A stretch of DNA of 6,441 nucleotides, from contig JAFNFZ010000255.1 in assembly GCA_017885485.1 (NCBI GenBank), positions 968 through 7,408 on the forward strand. Reading direction: 5' to 3'. Position 1 is the stretch's first letter; each line of letters begins with the position of its first letter. The notes beneath the pieces are model-generated. The model did not search any database. It was not told where the DNA came from and saw nothing but the letters and a program-made list of their open reading frames with translations. A program made the position numbers and the translations under genes. Shown piece by piece: positions 5,576-6,441 of this stretch. This DNA is from Chloroflexota bacterium (lineage in GTDB: Bacteria; Chloroflexota; Dehalococcoidia; UBA2247; RBG-13-53-26).

Positions 5576-6144
5576 ACGGAGCTTAGCCTCGGGCTGTAGT
5601 AGACGTCATCAGGGTACAGGAGCGGGCCATCGTTGCTGTCCAGCTCAATGCCAGCTGCTTTGTATGCTCTCCACACCACTTCGGCACAATGCTCGTTTTG
5701 CCCATTGATCTTCAGTGGTATCGCTGCCGGTACTGCAGTGTAGTCGAATTCGTTGCCAACCTGCGCCATGGCGCATTCTATGGCCTTCTGTAGAGCCTGC
5801 TCTCGCCCGGCAACATCGCCAAGCCTCTTGACCGCCAGATAGGCAGGCCAGACCCGATCTAGGAATGATGGCAAAGGAGTATAGCAGATGCCTCCGTTGT
5901 AGGTGGCTTCCACTACCCCTGGGTATGGTTGCTCCCCCACATAGAGCGCTATGTGATCCCAATATCCAAAGTGGTACCACCCACTGTAGAGATCCACAAA
6001 GATGATGTCGCCGGGCTGAAGCATCTCCTCTTGTATCGAAGGGGCTATCGGCGATGGGCAGCAGCTTCTCAACAACACAACTGACACCAGTGCTACCAGG
6101 AGCGCGGCTGCCATAACCACCCTTGTGCTGCTACGTGCGCTCAT
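5566..6144 (-). CDS. exported YiiX-type permuted NlpC/P60 papain-like hydrolase
   Basis: Protein of 192 aa. Residues 1-8 are polar/basic and 9-25 hydrophobic (VVMAAALLVALVSVVLL): a signal peptide or membrane anchor. Cys28 and Cys29 follow (LRSCC), but Arg at -2 makes a lipobox doubtful. The body matches the circularly permuted YiiX branch of the papain-like superfamily: LQPGDIIFVD (42-51), then the catalytic His in WDHIALYVG (62-70, His64), a following acidic residue in VVEA (Glu79), and, late in the chain, the nucleophile in EHCAEVVWRAY (151-161, Cys153). Known relatives act on peptidoglycan peptides, or on amide or lipid substrates; the substrate here is unknown. The ATG at 6144 has only a weak GGTGG upstream. 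The gene overlaps nadD by 10 bp. It is presumably active outside the cytoplasm, unlike its neighbours. Confidence 0.85.
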   Translation of the reverse strand: MSARSSTRVVMAAALLVALVSVVLLRSCCPSPIAPSIQEEMLQPGDIIFVDLYSGWYHFGYWDHIALYVGEQPYPGVVEATYNGGICYTPLPSFLDRVWPAYLAVKRLGDVAGREQALQKAIECAMAQVGNEFDYTAVPAAIPLKINGQNEHCAEVVWRAYKAAGIELDSNDGPLLYPDDVYYSPRLSSVCT

Positions 6145-6200
6145 TGCCAGCCACCACCGTACACACTATCTCCGCGGTACCGCTAACCTAAGGCATACAG

Positions 6201-6298
6201 GCTATGCACAATCCATAATTATAAGACTACTTGCACAGTCATATAAAATCAGGGGATCCTTGAACTAGGACTAGTAGAAGTAATAAGGGCTATGCACG
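6201..6298 (+). repeat. DnaA-box-like repeats beside dnaA
   Basis: GCTATGCAC occurs at 6201-6209 and 6289-6297, in the same orientation. The first extends to CTATGCACA (6202-6210), one mismatch from the DnaA-box consensus TTWTNCACA; the second (CTATGCACG) has two mismatches. A looser copy, ACTTGCACA (6229-6237, two mismatches), lies between them. The stretch 6211-6250 is about 70% A+T, well above the surroundings. Together these resemble replication-origin elements or a DnaA autoregulatory site, but boxes this degenerate can arise by chance. Confidence 0.3.
6218..6223 (-). promoter_or_regulatory. candidate -10 element upstream of the YiiX-like gene
   Basis: A perfect TATAAT lies in the AT-rich spacer after dnaA. 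No convincing -35 is found 16-18 nt upstream (TTATAT at best), so this is a weak promoter call. The predicted transcription start (about 6211) falls on a DnaA-box-like sequence. Confidence 0.35.
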
Positions 6299-6441
6299 GA
6301 GTGCAGTGGCAATATGGTTCACCTTGCCACGCAATGTGGTATCGGTGTTCACCATTGTGGCAATCTTGTGATAGCTGCGGAGAACGGTGGAGTGATCTCG
6401 CCCGCCCAGTAGCCTGCCGATATCCTGCAAAGGGCAGTTGG
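6290..6441 (-). CDS. dnaA: chromosomal replication initiator DnaA, C-terminal fragment
   Basis: The last 49 codons of a gene entering from the right edge, ending with TAG at 6292..6290. The sequence PLQDIGRLLGGRDHSTVLRSYHKI is the DnaA domain IV signature: the helix-turn-helix that binds DnaA boxes, with GGRDHSTV matching the family hallmark GGRDHTTV. The remaining residues (ATMVNTDTTLRGKVNHIATALRA) form the usual closing helix, which in DnaA typically reads like D..LR..V..I...L. Domains I-III (oligomerisation, linker, AAA+ ATPase) lie outside the window. No intrinsic terminator is visible after the stop. The next gene downstream is not dnaN but a YiiX-like hydrolase, so the classical dnaA-dnaN order is absent here. 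Confidence 0.93.
   Translation of the reverse strand, partial: NCPLQDIGRLLGGRDHSTVLRSYHKIATMVNTDTTLRGKVNHIATALRA

Noticed and set aside
6255..6275. GGATCC and tandem ACTAGG/ACTAGT palindromic motifs after dnaA, considered as a terminator or attachment site
   Set aside because: The palindromes are only 6 bp, have no stable stem with a usable loop and no T run. No matching repeat or integrase gene is present.

Overview
The window is a compact, all-minus-strand run of bacterial housekeeping genes, roughly 55% GC by eye, with short intergenic gaps and several gene overlaps. Reading in the direction of transcription (high to low coordinates), the order is: the 3' end of dnaA, a secreted or membrane-anchored YiiX-type papain-like hydrolase, nadD, dut, an archaeal-type thymidylate synthase (thyA-like), a 70-aa zinc-ribbon protein, comF, glyA, rpsF, ssb, rpsR, and the first ~33 codons of a probable membrane-anchored protein that runs off the left edge. 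No mobile elements, CRISPR arrays, tRNA or rRNA genes were found. No plus-strand gene is supported; the long plus-strand ORFs are antisense shadows.

The organism is a bacterium: DnaA, SSB with a DDLPF tip, and the rpsF-ssb-rpsR order all say so. The short archaeal-type thymidylate synthase, the four-cysteine S18 and the frequent GTG/TTG starts would fit Chloroflexota (Dehalococcoidia-like). That placement is inference from general impression, not a computed assignment.

Region 6441-4964: dnaA ends at 6290. A 145-bp AT-rich spacer follows, with DnaA-box-like repeats and a perfect -10 hexamer. The YiiX-like gene then overlaps nadD by 10 bp. Region 4963-3621: a good candidate promoter (TTGCTG-N18-TATAAT) lies inside the 3' end of nadD and the following gap, ahead of dut and the thymidylate synthase. 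Together these two enzymes make dUMP and then dTMP. Region 3620-1315: a second strong candidate promoter (TTGTCA-N18-TATACT) precedes a zinc-ribbon/comF/glyA operon with a 22-nt gap and a 4-bp ATGA overlap. GlyA produces the methylene-tetrahydrofolate that thymidylate synthase consumes, so dut, thyA and glyA form a functional neighbourhood. Region 1314-1: the rpsF-ssb-rpsR ribosomal/replication operon starts at a TTG codon backed by a strong Shine-Dalgarno. It is followed by the truncated membrane-protein gene.

No convincing new system is visible. The most notable points are an unlisted partial gene at the left edge, the archaeal-type thymidylate synthase paired with dUTPase, the permuted papain-fold protein coupled to nadD, the DnaA-box-like repeats beside dnaA, and several start-site corrections.
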